Source: Methylacidiphilaceae bacterium UBA1321 (GTDB lineage: Bacteria > Verrucomicrobiota > Verrucomicrobiia > Methylacidiphilales > UBA1321). Taken from it: a stretch of DNA of 6,981 bases. The notes below the pieces were generated by a model that was given only the letters and a program-made list of their open reading frames with translations, searched no databases and was not told the origin of the DNA. The stretch is from the NCBI GenBank assembly GCA_002306945.1, contig DBTH01000260.1:4000-10980 (forward strand), given 5' to 3'. The position numbers were made by a program, and so were the translations under genes. Positions 6,630-6,981 of the stretch are shown piece after piece. Each line of letters opens with the position of its first letter. Positions within the stretch are counted from its first letter, which is position 1.

Positions 6630-6981
6630 ATGACAGGCCGAAAACAAGAATTTAACCTGCAAGTCTTCCAGATTGTCGACGCGTTGCTGTTTGCGGTCGC
6701 GTTCTGGCTGGCGTACGTGATCCGCGTCAAAGGGCAGGAATGGCTGCCCATGGGCGACATCGGCGCTTTTGCCGATAACCAGTGGATCGTTTTTGTCGCC
6801 ATGCCCTTCGGGCCGATCCTTCTGGAGCTGTAAGGCTTCTACGCCAACCCGTTGCAGAAGACCATGGCCAAGTCTCTGGCGCAAATGGGCGCGGCGGCGT
6901 TCTGGCTCGCGCTCATCGTCTCCGGTTGCGTCATCTTCTTCCATCTCCAGGCCTCCAGCCCCATCATCCTGGGGCTCTTTC
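6630..6981 (+). pseudogene. N-terminal part of a polyprenyl-phosphate sugar transferase, interrupted by a stop
   Basis: The frame from ATG 6630 runs to the right edge of the window and is broken once, by TAA at 6831-6833. The first 67 codons give a hydrophobic helix around residues 12-30 (DALLFAVAFWLAYVIRV) and a second around 51-66 ending in PILLEL. After the stop the same frame resumes with GFYANPLQKTMAKS and a third helix, AAAFWLALIVSGCVIFF. This pattern of membrane helices, with GFY after the second one, matches from memory the N-terminal region of exopolysaccharide polyprenyl glycosylphosphotransferases (WbaP/WcaJ type), which start polysaccharide synthesis by moving a sugar phosphate onto a lipid carrier. 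In relatives this junction usually reads ELQGFY, so CAA changed to TAA is the simplest explanation. The catalytic C-terminal domain lies outside the window, so the family call is tentative. Confidence 0.6.

Noticed and set aside
6217..6833. Reassigned or recoded stop codons (UAA as Gln, or UGA as Trp/Arg)
   Set aside because: ftsK, rodZ and rimO all end in TGA, with the ftsK TGA in an ATGA overlap, and contain no internal TAA or TAG. The interrupted genes involve both TAA and TGA, so one reassignment cannot explain them.

Overview
The window looks like a high-GC bacterial chromosome, most probably from the Verrucomicrobia and perhaps the Opitutae. This is judged from the flavour of the proteins and the gene order, not from a search. 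Coding regions are clearly GC-rich with C or G at third positions. The leader at 1-261 and the short divergent spacer near 6600 are visibly richer in A and T. Most genes lack a clear Shine-Dalgarno sequence at their start.

Positions 262-5146 hold an intact plus-strand operon: ftsK (septal DNA translocase), a rodZ-like gene for a membrane-anchored helix-turn-helix cell-shape protein, and rimO (ribosomal protein S12 methylthiotransferase). ftsK and rodZ overlap by an ATGA, and rimO follows 14 bases after the rodZ stop. Clustering of ftsK, rodZ-like genes and rimO is known from several phyla, so this part is ordinary housekeeping. It joins chromosome segregation at division, cell shape and ribosome modification.

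Positions 5235-5891 encode a small unrecognised single-PAS protein with two separate cysteine clusters. It has no kinase, cyclase or DNA-binding domain. Its 3' end overlaps by 20 bp the convergent end of the next gene.

Positions 5872-6588 on the minus strand hold a full-length type I 3-dehydroquinate dehydratase (aroD) reading frame broken by two in-frame stops, TAA and TGA, although every catalytic residue is still present. Divergent from it, at 6630 to the right edge, is the N-terminal membrane region of a likely polyprenyl-phosphate sugar transferase, also broken by an in-frame TAA. All three stops can be explained by single C-to-T changes on the coding strand. Two of them lie in the same octamer, GCTGTAAG. 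The right-hand 750 bp is therefore either recently decaying sequence or a stretch with base-call errors. No mobile element, CRISPR array, tRNA or rRNA was seen, and I found no convincing new multi-gene system.
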